DNA of 64,000 nucleotides, from NCBI GenBank assembly GCA_050289485.1, contig JBNKFV010000023.1, positions 1-64,000 on the forward strand. Direction: 5' to 3'. The translations under genes were made by a program, and so were the position numbers. Under the pieces are notes generated by a model. The model had not been told where the DNA came from. It was given only the letters and a program-made list of their open reading frames with translations, and did no database searches. How positions within the stretch are numbered: the first letter of the stretch is position 1; every line of letters starts with the position of its first letter. This DNA is from JBNKFV01 sp050289485. GTDB lineage: Bacteria > Pseudomonadota > Gammaproteobacteria > Pseudomonadales > Cellvibrionaceae. Positions 42,113 to 51,157 of the stretch are shown piece by piece.

Positions 42113-44200
42113 TTAAATGACGTCGGAACCACTATATTGCTGTGTATGTTGTTCAGCATCTGCAGTGGCTTGTCGAATGGTATCGAGTAGTGTGAGTGCG
42201 ATGTTTTCTATCGTGGTACCGGGGCCAAAAACATGCCTAACGCCTTGTTGTGCCAATGCCGTGTAATCTTCAACGGGAATCACGCCACCGAGAAAAACTG
42301 GCAGCTGATTGAATTCACTATGCTGCAGTACCTGATTCAGTTCCTCTAATAAGGGCAGGTGAGCCCCGGAAAGCAGAGACACGCCGATGGCGTCGAATTG
42401 CGATGACTGCAATTGCCGTAGAACTTGATGCGGGGTGCTGAAAATGGGACTAAGCCCCACGTTGAAGCCTGCGTCGCTAAGCCCTGCCGCTACCACGCGC
42501 GCACCGCGGTCATGCCCATCGAGGCCTAATTTAACAATCAGTATCGATGGCGCACGTTTTTGCTGGTGTTGAAATTGCTGGACTTTGCGTTGCAGGCTAC
42601 GCCATTGGGTATCGCAGTGGCGAACATCGTCATAAATGTTGTGGAGAAACTGGTTGCTGGCTTGATAGCATGGCCATACTTTTAACAGCGCGCGGGTGCA
42701 TTCACCGACAGTCGCGCGGGCTTTTATGGCATTGATGGTAGCCTGCAGCAGGTTAACGTCGTGCCGCTGAGCGGCCCGAGCCAGGGCATTGAGCGCTTGG
42801 TTAACCTTATCCTCGTTGCGTGTACTGCGCAGTTGTCGCAGGCGGATTTTTTGCTTGTGCAGCAGATTATTGGCATCAATGCGTCGTGGCTGGGATACTT
42901 CTTGATGGTCGTGAGCAAATAAATTTACACCCACAATGGGTTTGGTTCCGTTATCAATCTGCGCTTGTGAACGGGTGGCATCTTTGTGAATTCTGTCGCG
43001 TACCCAGCCAGATTCAATCGCTGCTAATACGCCGCCTTGCTGGTCGATCTCGTCGAGTAGCCCTTTGACTTCGGTAACCATCTTATCGGTCAGTGCTTCC
43101 ACCATATACGAACCGCCTAAAGGATCGGCCACATCGCAAAGCCCGGTTTCGTGTTGCAATATCAGTTGCGTATTTCTCGCCAGGCGGGCGGACGTGTCGG
43201 TAGGCAGCGAGAGGGCCTCATCATAGGCATTCGTATGTAATGATTGGGTGCCGCCCAAAATGCCTGCCATGGCTTCAATGGTGGTGCGCATCAGGTTGTT
43301 GCGGGGATCGTTTGCCGTGAGTGACCAGCCAGAAGTCTGGCAATGCATTTTCATACGTTTGGCTCGACTGGAAACCGCGCCTCTGCTTTCGACTTCTTCA
43401 GCCCACAGTAAACGTGCTGCGCGGAGTTTGGCAATTTCTGCAAAAAAGTTCATGCCAATGCCAAAGAAAAAACTTAAACGGTGGCAGAACGTATCAATGT
43501 CCAATCCGCGCGCCGACAGGTGATCAAGATATTCACGCGCATTGGCCAGTGTGAGTGCCAGTTCCAGTGCCGGTTCGGCGCCGGCCTCCTGAAAGTGGTA
43601 ACCAGAAATTGAGAGACTGTTAAAATCTGGCAGTTCTTTGGTTAAATATTCCACCACGTCGGTGCAGATACGCATGGAATGCTCGGGTTCGAAAATATAA
43701 GTATTGCGAACCATGAATTCTTTTAAAATGTCGTTTTGTATCGTGCCGCGTAACTGATTGCGGGGAACACCCTGTTCATCGGCGGCAACAATAAAGGCGG
43801 CCATGATAGGCAGTACGGCCCCATTCATTGTCATCGACACCGATACGTCTTTAAGGCTAATACCCTGAAACAGCTGCTTCATGTCCTCGACACTATCGAT
43901 GGCAACACCGGTTCTGCCAACATCGGCTTTGGCAGCCGGATGGTCTGAATCAAAACCAAGGTGGGTGGCCAAATCAAACGCAACCGATAAGCCTTGCCCG
44001 CCTGCAGCGAGAGTTTGCTTAAACGCTGCGTTAGAATCTTCGGCGCTGGCAAAGCCGGTATATTGCCTGATGGTCCAGGGTTTTTGGCGATACATTTCTG
44101 CAAATGGGCCTCTGACAAAAGGCGCTTCGCCTGGGTTACTGTGGGTGTGAGTAAGGTGCGCAATATCGTCTGCGGTGTAGTAGGGTTTGCTCTGTGTCAT
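42113..44200 (-). CDS. Coenzyme B12-dependent methylmalonyl-CoA mutase, single-chain type
   Basis: 695 residues. The TIM-barrel domain has MYRQKPWTIRQYTGF with Y47, SMRIC with R177 and ISGYHFQEAG with H202. These match Y89, R207 and H244 of the Propionibacterium enzyme, which favours methylmalonyl/succinyl-CoA over isobutyryl-CoA. The C-terminal cobalamin domain has the lower ligand H563 in DGHDRG, within LIVKLGLDGHDRGARVVAAG. It interconverts succinyl-CoA and methylmalonyl-CoA. It overlaps the LnmK-like gene by 4 nt and is the last gene of the Nit1C-containing operon. No MeaB chaperone or epimerase is visible in the window. Confidence 0.88.
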   Translation of the reverse strand: MTQSKPYYTADDIAHLTHTHSNPGEAPFVRGPFAEMYRQKPWTIRQYTGFASAEDSNAAFKQTLAAGGQGLSVAFDLATHLGFDSDHPAAKADVGRTGVAIDSVEDMKQLFQGISLKDVSVSMTMNGAVLPIMAAFIVAADEQGVPRNQLRGTIQNDILKEFMVRNTYIFEPEHSMRICTDVVEYLTKELPDFNSLSISGYHFQEAGAEPALELALTLANAREYLDHLSARGLDIDTFCHRLSFFFGIGMNFFAEIAKLRAARLLWAEEVESRGAVSSRAKRMKMHCQTSGWSLTANDPRNNLMRTTIEAMAGILGGTQSLHTNAYDEALSLPTDTSARLARNTQLILQHETGLCDVADPLGGSYMVEALTDKMVTEVKGLLDEIDQQGGVLAAIESGWVRDRIHKDATRSQAQIDNGTKPIVGVNLFAHDHQEVSQPRRIDANNLLHKQKIRLRQLRSTRNEDKVNQALNALARAAQRHDVNLLQATINAIKARATVGECTRALLKVWPCYQASNQFLHNIYDDVRHCDTQWRSLQRKVQQFQHQQKRAPSILIVKLGLDGHDRGARVVAAGLSDAGFNVGLSPIFSTPHQVLRQLQSSQFDAIGVSLLSGAHLPLLEELNQVLQHSEFNQLPVFLGGVIPVEDYTALAQQGVRHVFGPGTTIENIALTLLDTIRQATADAEQHTQQYSGSDVI

Positions 44201-45132
44201 GGGGTATTCCTACTGTCGACTCTTGCAAGCGTGGCTGCCGGCCCTGCCCAGCGATACGGGTGATGACTAAGGCGTTGTTTACGGGTAACGATGTCGGCGA
44301 TTTTTACGCCGTCTGATTCGCGTTTTACACTCAATAAATAGCTAAACGTGTGGGTTTCTTGTTGTAACAACATAAAATCGAGTATCAAGGCATCGCCAAT
44401 ATTGATATTGCCGTAGTAATTCAGTTGTCTATCGGTTGTGCTCCAGAGTGTTTGTTGCTGCCGGGTAATATTCCATTCGGCGCGATCAGCAGCTGCTTGA
44501 AAGCTGGCAAAGTAGAGAAAGTCGGCACCATTAAAATCAGTGTGGGGACAAGGGCAAAAAACAAACGGTTGCTCGTTACCTGAACCGTCTGTTGCGAGTG
44601 AATGCTGAGGCGTTAATTCATGCCAGGTTTTCCAGTCGTCACGGCGAAACGCTTTGGCAGAATTTGCCAACTCGAGGCTTTTGTTGAGCAGGTCATCCAG
44701 GGCGTTTGTATCGTCAGCCTGTGTTTCGCTCTTGGTTAAGTCGGCCCGCACCACACTCTGGTTGTTGCCCATTTCGAGCCGGGCAACCTGAGTGGAGAGC
44801 ATTTCGATATGGGCACAAACTTTGCCGTTAAACACTAGCCGGTGCGAGCTGTAAAAACGTGCCCGGCCAGCGTTGGCCAGGCGCGTTTCTATGCTGAAGT
44901 GATGATTTTCTTGAATCAGGTCTAAACGCGCATCTGCCACTTTTACCGCAACAAATGCGGCATAAACGGGCAAGCCAGCGGCGGTAGTGAAATCAGGCAC
45001 GGGTCTGTCAAACCATTCGGCCAATGCCATCCAGTGTTGATTGCCACACTCTTTAAGCAGCCAGTTTTCACTCAGCCCAACCAGCGACAGGTTAGGCATG
45101 CTCGCCAAAAAAACCGCATTCTTGGTGATCAT
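44197..45132 (-). CDS. LnmK-like double hot-dog protein (Pnap_2097 type)
   Basis: About 311 residues. The N-terminal half has PNLSLVGLSENWLLKECGNQHW and ENHHFSIETRLANAGRARFYSS, and the C-terminal half has CPHTDFNGADFLYFASFQA and LNYYGNINIGDALILDFML. This repeated pattern is that of LnmK-like proteins. LnmK itself decarboxylates methylmalonyl-CoA and transfers the propionyl group to a carrier protein in leinamycin synthesis. The family name is from memory and was not searched. It overlaps the mutase gene by ATGA, and the mutase makes exactly the LnmK substrate. GTG at 45135 is an alternative start. Confidence 0.65.
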   Translation of the reverse strand: MITKNAVFLASMPNLSLVGLSENWLLKECGNQHWMALAEWFDRPVPDFTTAAGLPVYAAFVAVKVADARLDLIQENHHFSIETRLANAGRARFYSSHRLVFNGKVCAHIEMLSTQVARLEMGNNQSVVRADLTKSETQADDTNALDDLLNKSLELANSAKAFRRDDWKTWHELTPQHSLATDGSGNEQPFVFCPCPHTDFNGADFLYFASFQAAADRAEWNITRQQQTLWSTTDRQLNYYGNINIGDALILDFMLLQQETHTFSYLLSVKRESDGVKIADIVTRKQRLSHHPYRWAGPAATLARVDSRNTP

Positions 45133-45149
45133 CACAAGGCATCCAACCG

Positions 45150-46442
45150 TCAGGCCATTACCGGTTCAGAATCAGCGCGCTGTGCTTCTGCCTGTCGCTG
45201 ATACGCGGCGATGTGTTTGGCCAAATACTCGGCATCTTGTTTAACACCGGAGAAACGACCAGAGCCCCACGTGTGCAACCAAGGTAAACCAATGAAATAC
45301 AGCCCTTGCTGTGGTGAGACACCGCGATAATGTTTGGGATGCCCCTGGCCGTTAAATACGGCGGCATCGAGCCAGGCGAAATCGGGCTGAAAACCAATAC
45401 ACCACAAAATACTGGTGATGCCTGACTCTGCCAGGTTCAGCTGTGTGCGTTCCGCTTCAGGTTCCCATACCGGGGTATACTCGCTGGGGCCTTCTTCGGT
45501 TTCTATTCCCTGTGATTCAATCCAGGCATCGATACGTGCATTGATGTTATTTAAGGTGGCATCGGCTGTCGCCAGGTTGTCGACCAGATTGGGCTGGAAG
45601 ACAAGGTTTTCACCATCATAGTCGGTCATAAGGCCGTAAAGCTCCATGCCCTCCAGTGCGAATTTACGCAGATCAATATCTCTGCCGCCATCGCGACCGG
45701 TAACATAATGATTGGTGTTGCTGCGAACATTTTTGCCCAGCGGATGGTCATCAACCGAAATTTTGTAGTAGCCCATATCTTCCAGCCAATCGACAACATC
45801 CCGGCCGCGATAAAAGCGTGATACCCGTGGTGCGTTGCCGGTGGCTAAATAAACCTTGCGCCCTTCCAGGTGCAGATCTTCAGCAATTTGGGCACCGGAT
45901 TGACCAGAGCCGACTACCAATACGGCACCTTCGGGAAACTGGCTGGCATTTTTATACTGTGCTGAATGCATCTGGAAAATGGTCTCGGGAATACGCTCGG
46001 CCATTCTGGGGATAATGGGGCTATGGTAGCCGCCAGACGCCACAACAATCTGGTCGGCAGTGTAGCGGCCATCGTTGGTGATGACTTCGTAAATGTTCTC
46101 GTCATTCATTGAGATACTGGTTACTGCAACGCCTTCGCGAACAGGTGCCTTAACCTTGTCACTGAAGCGCTGCAGGTAGGCAATCACTTCATTGCGAGTC
46201 ATAAAGCCATGAGGGTCTTCACCGTCGTATGGGTGGCCGGGCAGATCACATTGCCAATTGGGTGTTACCAGCGTAAAAGAATCCCAGCGTTCGTTCTTCC
46301 AGCCATGCATGATGGTGTTTTTCTCCAGCACCAGGTGATCAATATTGCTGGCCTGAAGAAAATAACTCACGGAGAGTCCGGCTTGCCCGCCTCCCACTAC
46401 AATGACAGGGTAGTGGCTGGGTGTTGAGTTGATGTCATTCAT
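45150..46442 (-). CDS. MSMEG_0569-family flavin-dependent oxidoreductase
   Basis: About 430 residues from the ATG at 46442; a GTG 12 nt earlier is possible. The FAD-binding fold starts YPVIVVGGGQAGLSVSYFL. GVLVVGSGQSGAQIAEDL-like VLVVGSGQSGAQIA supplies a second GxGxxG for NADPH. LWCIGFQPDFAWLD and GLPWLHTWGSGRFSGV match the flavin monooxygenase-like Nit1C member. It probably oxidises an amine or similar small molecule, but the substrate is unknown. It is part of the tight operon, 14-56 bp from its neighbours. Confidence 0.88.
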   Translation of the reverse strand: MNDINSTPSHYPVIVVGGGQAGLSVSYFLQASNIDHLVLEKNTIMHGWKNERWDSFTLVTPNWQCDLPGHPYDGEDPHGFMTRNEVIAYLQRFSDKVKAPVREGVAVTSISMNDENIYEVITNDGRYTADQIVVASGGYHSPIIPRMAERIPETIFQMHSAQYKNASQFPEGAVLVVGSGQSGAQIAEDLHLEGRKVYLATGNAPRVSRFYRGRDVVDWLEDMGYYKISVDDHPLGKNVRSNTNHYVTGRDGGRDIDLRKFALEGMELYGLMTDYDGENLVFQPNLVDNLATADATLNNINARIDAWIESQGIETEEGPSEYTPVWEPEAERTQLNLAESGITSILWCIGFQPDFAWLDAAVFNGQGHPKHYRGVSPQQGLYFIGLPWLHTWGSGRFSGVKQDAEYLAKHIAAYQRQAEAQRADSEPVMA

Positions 46443-46498
46443 AGTAAAACTCACAAAATATTAGGATTGATATTGGTGTCGATTGGTCTTGGTAGGCC

Positions 46499-46783
46499 TC
46501 AGGAAACGCTGATAATGTCGACCTGTTGATTATCTGGGTCGTCAAACTTACAGGCTTGCATTTTGATTCGGGATAATTGATCCATGGCGCTGGAGCAGAA
46601 GTAGCCAAATTTTTGTTGAACACGATGGCTGGCTGAATCCAGTGCAGTTTCTGCTGTATTGACGAATGTTGTCAGTGACATTTGTTCGCCGGGTTTAAAA
46701 TGTTCACGCACCACAGTAGACGGTGAATAGCATTGTTCTTCTGAACCATCCGGCCAGCGAACGGTAAAATGGATAGCAGGCAT
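46499..46783 (-). CDS. MSMEG_0570-family nitrogen starvation response protein
   Basis: 94 residues: MPAIHFTVRWPDGSEEQCYSPST, then VVREHFKPGEQMSLTTFV and HRVQQKFGYFCSSAMDQL. This small conserved protein is found only in Nit1C-type clusters and its function is unknown. Two tandem ATG codons (46786, 46783) follow the stop of the AIR-synthase-like gene; the second has better spacing to ggaga. Confidence 0.88.
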   Translation of the reverse strand: MPAIHFTVRWPDGSEEQCYSPSTVVREHFKPGEQMSLTTFVNTAETALDSASHRVQQKFGYFCSSAMDQLSRIKMQACKFDDPDNQQVDIISVS

Positions 46784-46785
46784 CA

Positions 46786-47772
46786 TTATTTCTCCATCAC
46801 GTTGGGTAGTGCTCTCTGGTCTGAACACATACCGGTTAAAGGGGTTTTGCTCAGGTCTTTGAATAACAGGGTTTGTTCACCCTGGGAGACCCAAAGTTTT
46901 TGATCAGAGCTGATCTGGCCGATGGCCGACGCCGAAATATTGCGCGCTTGAAAACGCGCCAGCAGTTCGGGCAACGCTGTTGCGTTGGTTGTGAGTAAAT
47001 AGCCAAAACTCGGAAATGCGCAGAGCCAGTCGGGCCAACTGACATGGCTGGGTTTGGCCACTGCATCCAGATTAATCGTTGCGCCCACACCAGAGGTTTC
47101 CATCAGCATAAGTGCCGTGCCTAAAAGCCCCGCCTGACTGATGTCTTTTGCGGCGTATGCCAGTTCGTTTTCGGCAATGTCGGGCAGCAGGGCGATGTCA
47201 CCGCGCAGGCGGTTTGCCGGGGCCGAGGTGGCGGCATTCCAGTTAAGGTACGGTTTGCGGAATTCACCGCGATGATCAATCGCCGCGACCAGTATTTGCC
47301 CTGGCTCGGCAGCAAAGGCGCTGAGCAGTTTTTTCGCATGGCCAAGGATAGAGACGGCCAACTGCGGTTGATTGGCTCGCAGGTTGGTATGGCCACCAAT
47401 GATGGGTACACCAAAGGTGTCTGCCGCTGCCCGCATGCCCTCAACAATTTGTTGCGCATTGGCAATATCATTGTTCCACAAAGCATTGACTACCGCGGTG
47501 GGGCGCCCGCCCATGGCGGCAATATCGCTGATGTTCACCATCACACCACACCAACCGGCAAACCAGGGGTCTTGCTCGACAAAGGCGTTCAGAAAACCTT
47601 CCATTGCCAGCAGAGTAAAACCCTGTTCAGTGGGGATTGCCGCCGCATCATCGCCATTAGGGTGCCAGCCAGCGGGTGGCACCGGCAGGTGTCGTGCCAG
47701 CTGGGCTATATCGGCCTTGTGCGCTATGCCGGGGTATTCCCCAACGGTTTTCAGAATACTTGCCAGTTTCAT
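46786..47772 (-). CDS. Sll0787-family AIR synthase-like protein
   Basis: 328 residues of the PurM/ThiL/SelD ATP-binding superfamily. It has NGDDAAAIP (metal/ATP site), GVMVNISDIAAMGGRP, PIIGGHTNLRA and a C-terminal AIRS_C domain. It presumably phosphorylates or activates the product of the nitrilase/radical SAM steps, since PurM relatives use ATP to activate an amide or acid. It lies 3 bp after the acetyltransferase gene. The Sll0787 name comes from the Synechocystis Nit1C cluster. Confidence 0.88.
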   Translation of the reverse strand: MKLASILKTVGEYPGIAHKADIAQLARHLPVPPAGWHPNGDDAAAIPTEQGFTLLAMEGFLNAFVEQDPWFAGWCGVMVNISDIAAMGGRPTAVVNALWNNDIANAQQIVEGMRAAADTFGVPIIGGHTNLRANQPQLAVSILGHAKKLLSAFAAEPGQILVAAIDHRGEFRKPYLNWNAATSAPANRLRGDIALLPDIAENELAYAAKDISQAGLLGTALMLMETSGVGATINLDAVAKPSHVSWPDWLCAFPSFGYLLTTNATALPELLARFQARNISASAIGQISSDQKLWVSQGEQTLLFKDLSKTPLTGMCSDQRALPNVMEK

Positions 47773-47775
47773 GAA

Positions 47776-48387
47776 TTAAGCACTCTGTTGCAGGCTCGGA
47801 CCCTGTGCCAGGGTGTGGGTGAGCAAGTGGGGTCCTATCTCGGCGCTAGGTTTACGATTGCGGCCACGCAATACGAAACCGCTATAGGGCGCGTAACAGG
47901 GTGGGTAATGATTGAGATCAGCTTGCATGATCACATGGGGCCGACCGCATACGATTTGCTCACCCACATTTAGCCAGTGCAGGCGCCGAAACAAGGTTTC
48001 ATTTTGCGGTTGCACTTTGGCTAAAAACTGCTGGCAACCCAGTGCGTGTGCGCTGGATACCGCCAGTTTGATCAATGTTGCGCCTAAATAACCTTGCGTA
48101 CGAAAAGCGGGGTCGACGGCGAGTCTGGAGCCATACCACACCCCGGGTACCTCTTCATGAATGCGAACCGTACCCACGACTTGATCATGCCAGCCGCCGT
48201 AGCCGCCAACCGCCACCAACAGTTGGGCTGTTTGGTCTGTCAGGTCGCGGTCGTCCAGTTCGAAGATTGCCTGTTCATCACAGAATACCCGGCGGCGCAA
48301 TGTGTAGGCCGCCTCCGTTTCCCAAGGCAGATTGGCCCATTTAATGGTGTATTCCGAATAGGCCGGATGGCGGCTTGCACTACTCAT
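47776..48387 (-). CDS. MSMEG_0567/Sll0786-family GNAT acetyltransferase
   Basis: 203 residues. The N-terminal YTIKWANLPWETEAAYTLRR and RRVFCDEQAIF are family-specific, and the acetyl-CoA loop is DPAFRTQGYLGATLI. Close to the end RPHVIMQADLNHYPP is conserved. The ATG at 48387 follows gaggag. It is a Nit1C member between the radical SAM and AIR-synthase-like genes. The acyl acceptor is unknown. Confidence 0.88.
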   Translation of the reverse strand: MSSASRHPAYSEYTIKWANLPWETEAAYTLRRRVFCDEQAIFELDDRDLTDQTAQLLVAVGGYGGWHDQVVGTVRIHEEVPGVWYGSRLAVDPAFRTQGYLGATLIKLAVSSAHALGCQQFLAKVQPQNETLFRRLHWLNVGEQIVCGRPHVIMQADLNHYPPCYAPYSGFVLRGRNRKPSAEIGPHLLTHTLAQGPSLQQSA

Positions 48388-48402
48388 ATCAGGCTCCTCA
48401 GA

Positions 48403-49503
48403 TTAGTGTTCGTACTTGGAGAGCGTTGAGCACGCCCCGCAACGCCCACAGCCTGCTTTAATGTCGCTGGAGCGCATGTTGGCCTGCTGCAAGGCCTGGC
48501 CTAGCGGCGCCAAAATGGATTCCATAAAGGTGCTGTCGGGCGGTGGAACATCTTCTAACGGAGTGCCGACAATGGGCACGAACGGCGCCACAAAGGGGTA
48601 AACTCCAATGTCGATCAGCTGCTTGCTGGTATCCAGGATGGCCTCTTTGCTATCCCCCAAACCGGCAAGAATGTAGGTACTGACTTGGCCGCGTCCAAAA
48701 ACCGCCACGGCTTCTTTAAAGGCAATGAGATATTCTTCGATGGATATCTCTGCCTTGCCCGGCATGATGTCTTTGCGCAGTGACGGGGTCACCACTTCCA
48801 GGTGCATGCCCAAGGTATCGATACCTGCCTCTTTCATGCGTTTGTACCAGATAGGATCTTTGGGGGGTTCGCACTGGGCTTGAATCGGAATATCCACGGC
48901 AGCGCGTATGGCGACGGCACTGTCGCATAGCACTTGGGCGCCGCGGTCAGCCGTCGGCGGGGTACCGGTGGTCATCACCATATGGGCCACCCCGTCGAGT
49001 TCTACCGCTGCTTTGGCCACTTCAGCCAGTTGCTCGGGGGTTTTGTGCGCAACGGTGCGCCCCGCTTGCAGTGACTGGCCAATTGAGCAGAACTTGCAGG
49101 CTTTGCGTCGGCTTTCATAACGAATACAGGTCTGCAGCACCGTGGTTGCCAGCACGTCCTTGCTGTGCAGTGTTGCAATGTGTGAATAGGGCGTTCCGTC
49201 GGCCGTGGTTAAATCGTAAAACCTGGGGGTATCGACAAAGGTGATGTCTGCCAATGGAATCTTGTTTTCAACCAGCGTGTGGCCGTGGTCGGAACTTGCA
49301 ACACTGAAGGGCGAGCGCCAAGCCGACTGGGTATACACCGGCACCATTACCGTGGTGCCGTCGACGGTGACGGCCTGATGGTCGGAAGGGCCTGCGCCCC
49401 CTCGGCGACTCACCTGGGACTGGCCGGTGTCTGGCAAGCGCAAACCGCGGGTTTGCAGCTCAGTAATCAACTGCTGGCGCGGTGCTGGTTTGGCTGTATT
49501 CAT
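48403..49503 (-). CDS. MSMEG_0568-family radical SAM protein
   Basis: About 366 residues from the ATG at 49503, 6 nt after aaggag, which overlaps the nitrilase 3' end by 44 nt. The Fe-S cysteines are C126, C136 and C139 (TCIRYESRRKACKFCS), a CX9CX2C spacing unlike the canonical CX3CX2C. GLGDSKEAIL and DIMPGKAEISIEEYL are in the barrel, related to biotin synthase and ThiH-like enzymes. The C-terminus holds a second cysteine cluster, AGCGRCGACS (CX2CX2C), suggesting an auxiliary cluster. It is the signature enzyme of Nit1C. Confidence 0.92.
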   Translation of the reverse strand: MNTAKPAPRQQLITELQTRGLRLPDTGQSQVSRRGGAGPSDHQAVTVDGTTVMVPVYTQSAWRSPFSVASSDHGHTLVENKIPLADITFVDTPRFYDLTTADGTPYSHIATLHSKDVLATTVLQTCIRYESRRKACKFCSIGQSLQAGRTVAHKTPEQLAEVAKAAVELDGVAHMVMTTGTPPTADRGAQVLCDSAVAIRAAVDIPIQAQCEPPKDPIWYKRMKEAGIDTLGMHLEVVTPSLRKDIMPGKAEISIEEYLIAFKEAVAVFGRGQVSTYILAGLGDSKEAILDTSKQLIDIGVYPFVAPFVPIVGTPLEDVPPPDSTFMESILAPLGQALQQANMRSSDIKAGCGRCGACSTLSKYEH

Positions 49504-50473
49504 CATTGGCTCCTTGTAAGTTGTCATTCACTGACACAGGTGCGAGTGCATGGCTGTATTGCGCCGGGTGATCATTAATGGCCAGGCTTAGCAATTCTGG
49601 TCTGGCGTAGTGGCCCACTGAATCCATCATGCGTTTACGCTTGGTGATCAGGCTAAAATCCAGGTCGGCAATGACCATGCCTTCACCTTCTTTCAGGGCT
49701 GGGGCCAGATGTTTGCCTTCGGGTGAGATGATGGCGGTGTTGCAGCCATCGCGAAGGGCCTGCTGCAATTTTTCATCTTGGGTAATTGATTCGATCTGTT
49801 CATCGAACAGCCAGCCGGTTGAATTTACGACAAAGCAGCCGGATTCAAGGGCGTGATGTCGAATCGTGACTTCAATTTGATCAGCAAAAACCGGCCCCAC
49901 CAGCGATCCGGGAAACTGGCTGCAGTGAATCTGTTCGTGCTGGGTCATCAACGCATAACGTGCCAGTGGGTTGTAGTGCTCCCAGCACGCTAACGCACCG
50001 ACCTTGCCCACCTGGGTATCGGCGACTTTTAAGCCGGATGCATCGCCTTGGCCCCACACCATGCGCTCGTGATAGGTGGGCGTAATCTTGCGGCGTTTCA
50101 GCACAAGCCTGCCATCGGCATTGAAGATCAGCTGGGTGTTGTACAGGCTGCCGTGGTCACGCTCATTTACGCCTAACACAACCACCATGCTGTTTTTCTT
50201 GGCGCGCTCGGCGACGGCATCAGTGATCGGACCCGGGACGACCACCGCTTCGTTATAAAGTCTCAGGTGTTCAGCGCCACACGCCACAGCGGGATAAACA
50301 AAAGAAAAATAGGGGTAATACGGCACGAATGTTTCCGGAAAAACAATCAGCTCAACCCCTTTCGATGCCGCTTCATCCATTGCATTGAGTACACTTGCCA
50401 ACGTACCGTTAGCGCTCCGGAGGTCCGGAGCGATCTGAACAGCAGCAGCGCGTACGACGCGGTTGTCGGTCAT
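49460..50473 (-). CDS. Nit6803-type nitrilase (Nit1C, aliphatic/cyanide-linked)
   Basis: 337 residues of the carbon-nitrogen hydrolase family. The triad is E47 (FPETFVPYYPYFSF), K129 (LKRRKITPTYHERMVWGQGD) and C163 (GALACWEHYNPLARY). It hydrolyses a nitrile to an acid and ammonia. Nit1C clusters have been linked to growth on cyanide as nitrogen source in Pseudomonas, and the Synechocystis Nit6803 enzyme is a characterised nitrilase. It lies 14 bp after the MSMEG_0572-type gene and overlaps the radical SAM gene. Confidence 0.93.
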   Translation of the reverse strand: MTDNRVVRAAAVQIAPDLRSANGTLASVLNAMDEAASKGVELIVFPETFVPYYPYFSFVYPAVACGAEHLRLYNEAVVVPGPITDAVAERAKKNSMVVVLGVNERDHGSLYNTQLIFNADGRLVLKRRKITPTYHERMVWGQGDASGLKVADTQVGKVGALACWEHYNPLARYALMTQHEQIHCSQFPGSLVGPVFADQIEVTIRHHALESGCFVVNSTGWLFDEQIESITQDEKLQQALRDGCNTAIISPEGKHLAPALKEGEGMVIADLDFSLITKRKRMMDSVGHYARPELLSLAINDHPAQYSHALAPVSVNDNLQGANDEYSQTSTAPAVDY

Positions 50474-50487
50474 GGCCGCTGTGCTCC

Positions 50488-50970
50488 TTATACTGTCCAG
50501 GTGTCGATGATGACGGCGTTGTCACGCATGTGCAGCAGTTTCAGATCCATCACGTCGAGGGGATTGATCGGAATAATGCCCTCAACCAGTGAGGGTTCAC
50601 CGTGACCATAAAGTGCCTGCAGTGCGAATCGACACGCGTAAACCTTGCCACCTTCGGCCATGAATTTTTTCAGTTGATTGGCGTAGTTTTGGTGGCCTGG
50701 AAATGCTTCGTCGCCCAGGGTAGGGAAGCCTCGTTGCAAGCCTAGGGTGACGCCGGGGCCGTACAGTAGAATGGAGGTTTCATAGCCTTTGCGCAGCAGG
50801 CGGGTTGCTTGCAGCATGTTAACCAGGCCAATAGAACCCTCGAAAGCAACCGTGTGAAAGGTTACCAGTGCCTTCTCGCCTGGATTGGCTTTTACATCCT
50901 CAAATACCTTTTCTTCGTAGTCGACAAAATAATCCCCGGCTTTGTGCATCGGTTGGGTAATCTTTGGCAT
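50488..50970 (-). CDS. MSMEG_0572/Sll0783-family nitrogen starvation response protein
   Basis: 160 residues from the ATG at 50970, with an aaaaggag Shine-Dalgarno. An upstream extension to 51078 lacks family character. It has a DsrE-like fold, with KALVTFHTVAFEGSIGLVNM, LLYGPGVTLGLQRGFP and KVYACRFALQALYGHGE. A cysteine lies in YACRF. Sll0783 is induced by nitrogen starvation in Synechocystis. It is the first gene of the operon, about 190 bp after an FNR-type box. Confidence 0.92.
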   Translation of the reverse strand: MPKITQPMHKAGDYFVDYEEKVFEDVKANPGEKALVTFHTVAFEGSIGLVNMLQATRLLRKGYETSILLYGPGVTLGLQRGFPTLGDEAFPGHQNYANQLKKFMAEGGKVYACRFALQALYGHGEPSLVEGIIPINPLDVMDLKLLHMRDNAVIIDTWTV

Positions 50971-51157
50971 TGTTTCTTGCTCCTTTTGCAAATGGGTGAC
51001 ATCACACCTAAAAGCGGGTTGTGATACATTCGCTAGAGCAATCGCTATGCCATACCTGATTTGGATAAATGCAATCAATCTCCAATCAATGATTGATCGG
51101 TAAGTTCAAAAAACGATAAATTTTTTCTTCACTAGACGTATGTACTTGCAGGAAACA

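Noticed and set aside
47272..47973. 233-codon plus-strand frame across the AIR-synthase-like and GNAT genes
   Set aside because: It runs opposite to two conserved Nit1C genes and shows no protein family features.
49460..49527. Upstream ATG (49527) for the radical SAM gene
   Set aside because: The aaggag ribosome site lies after this ATG and fits the ATG at 49503.
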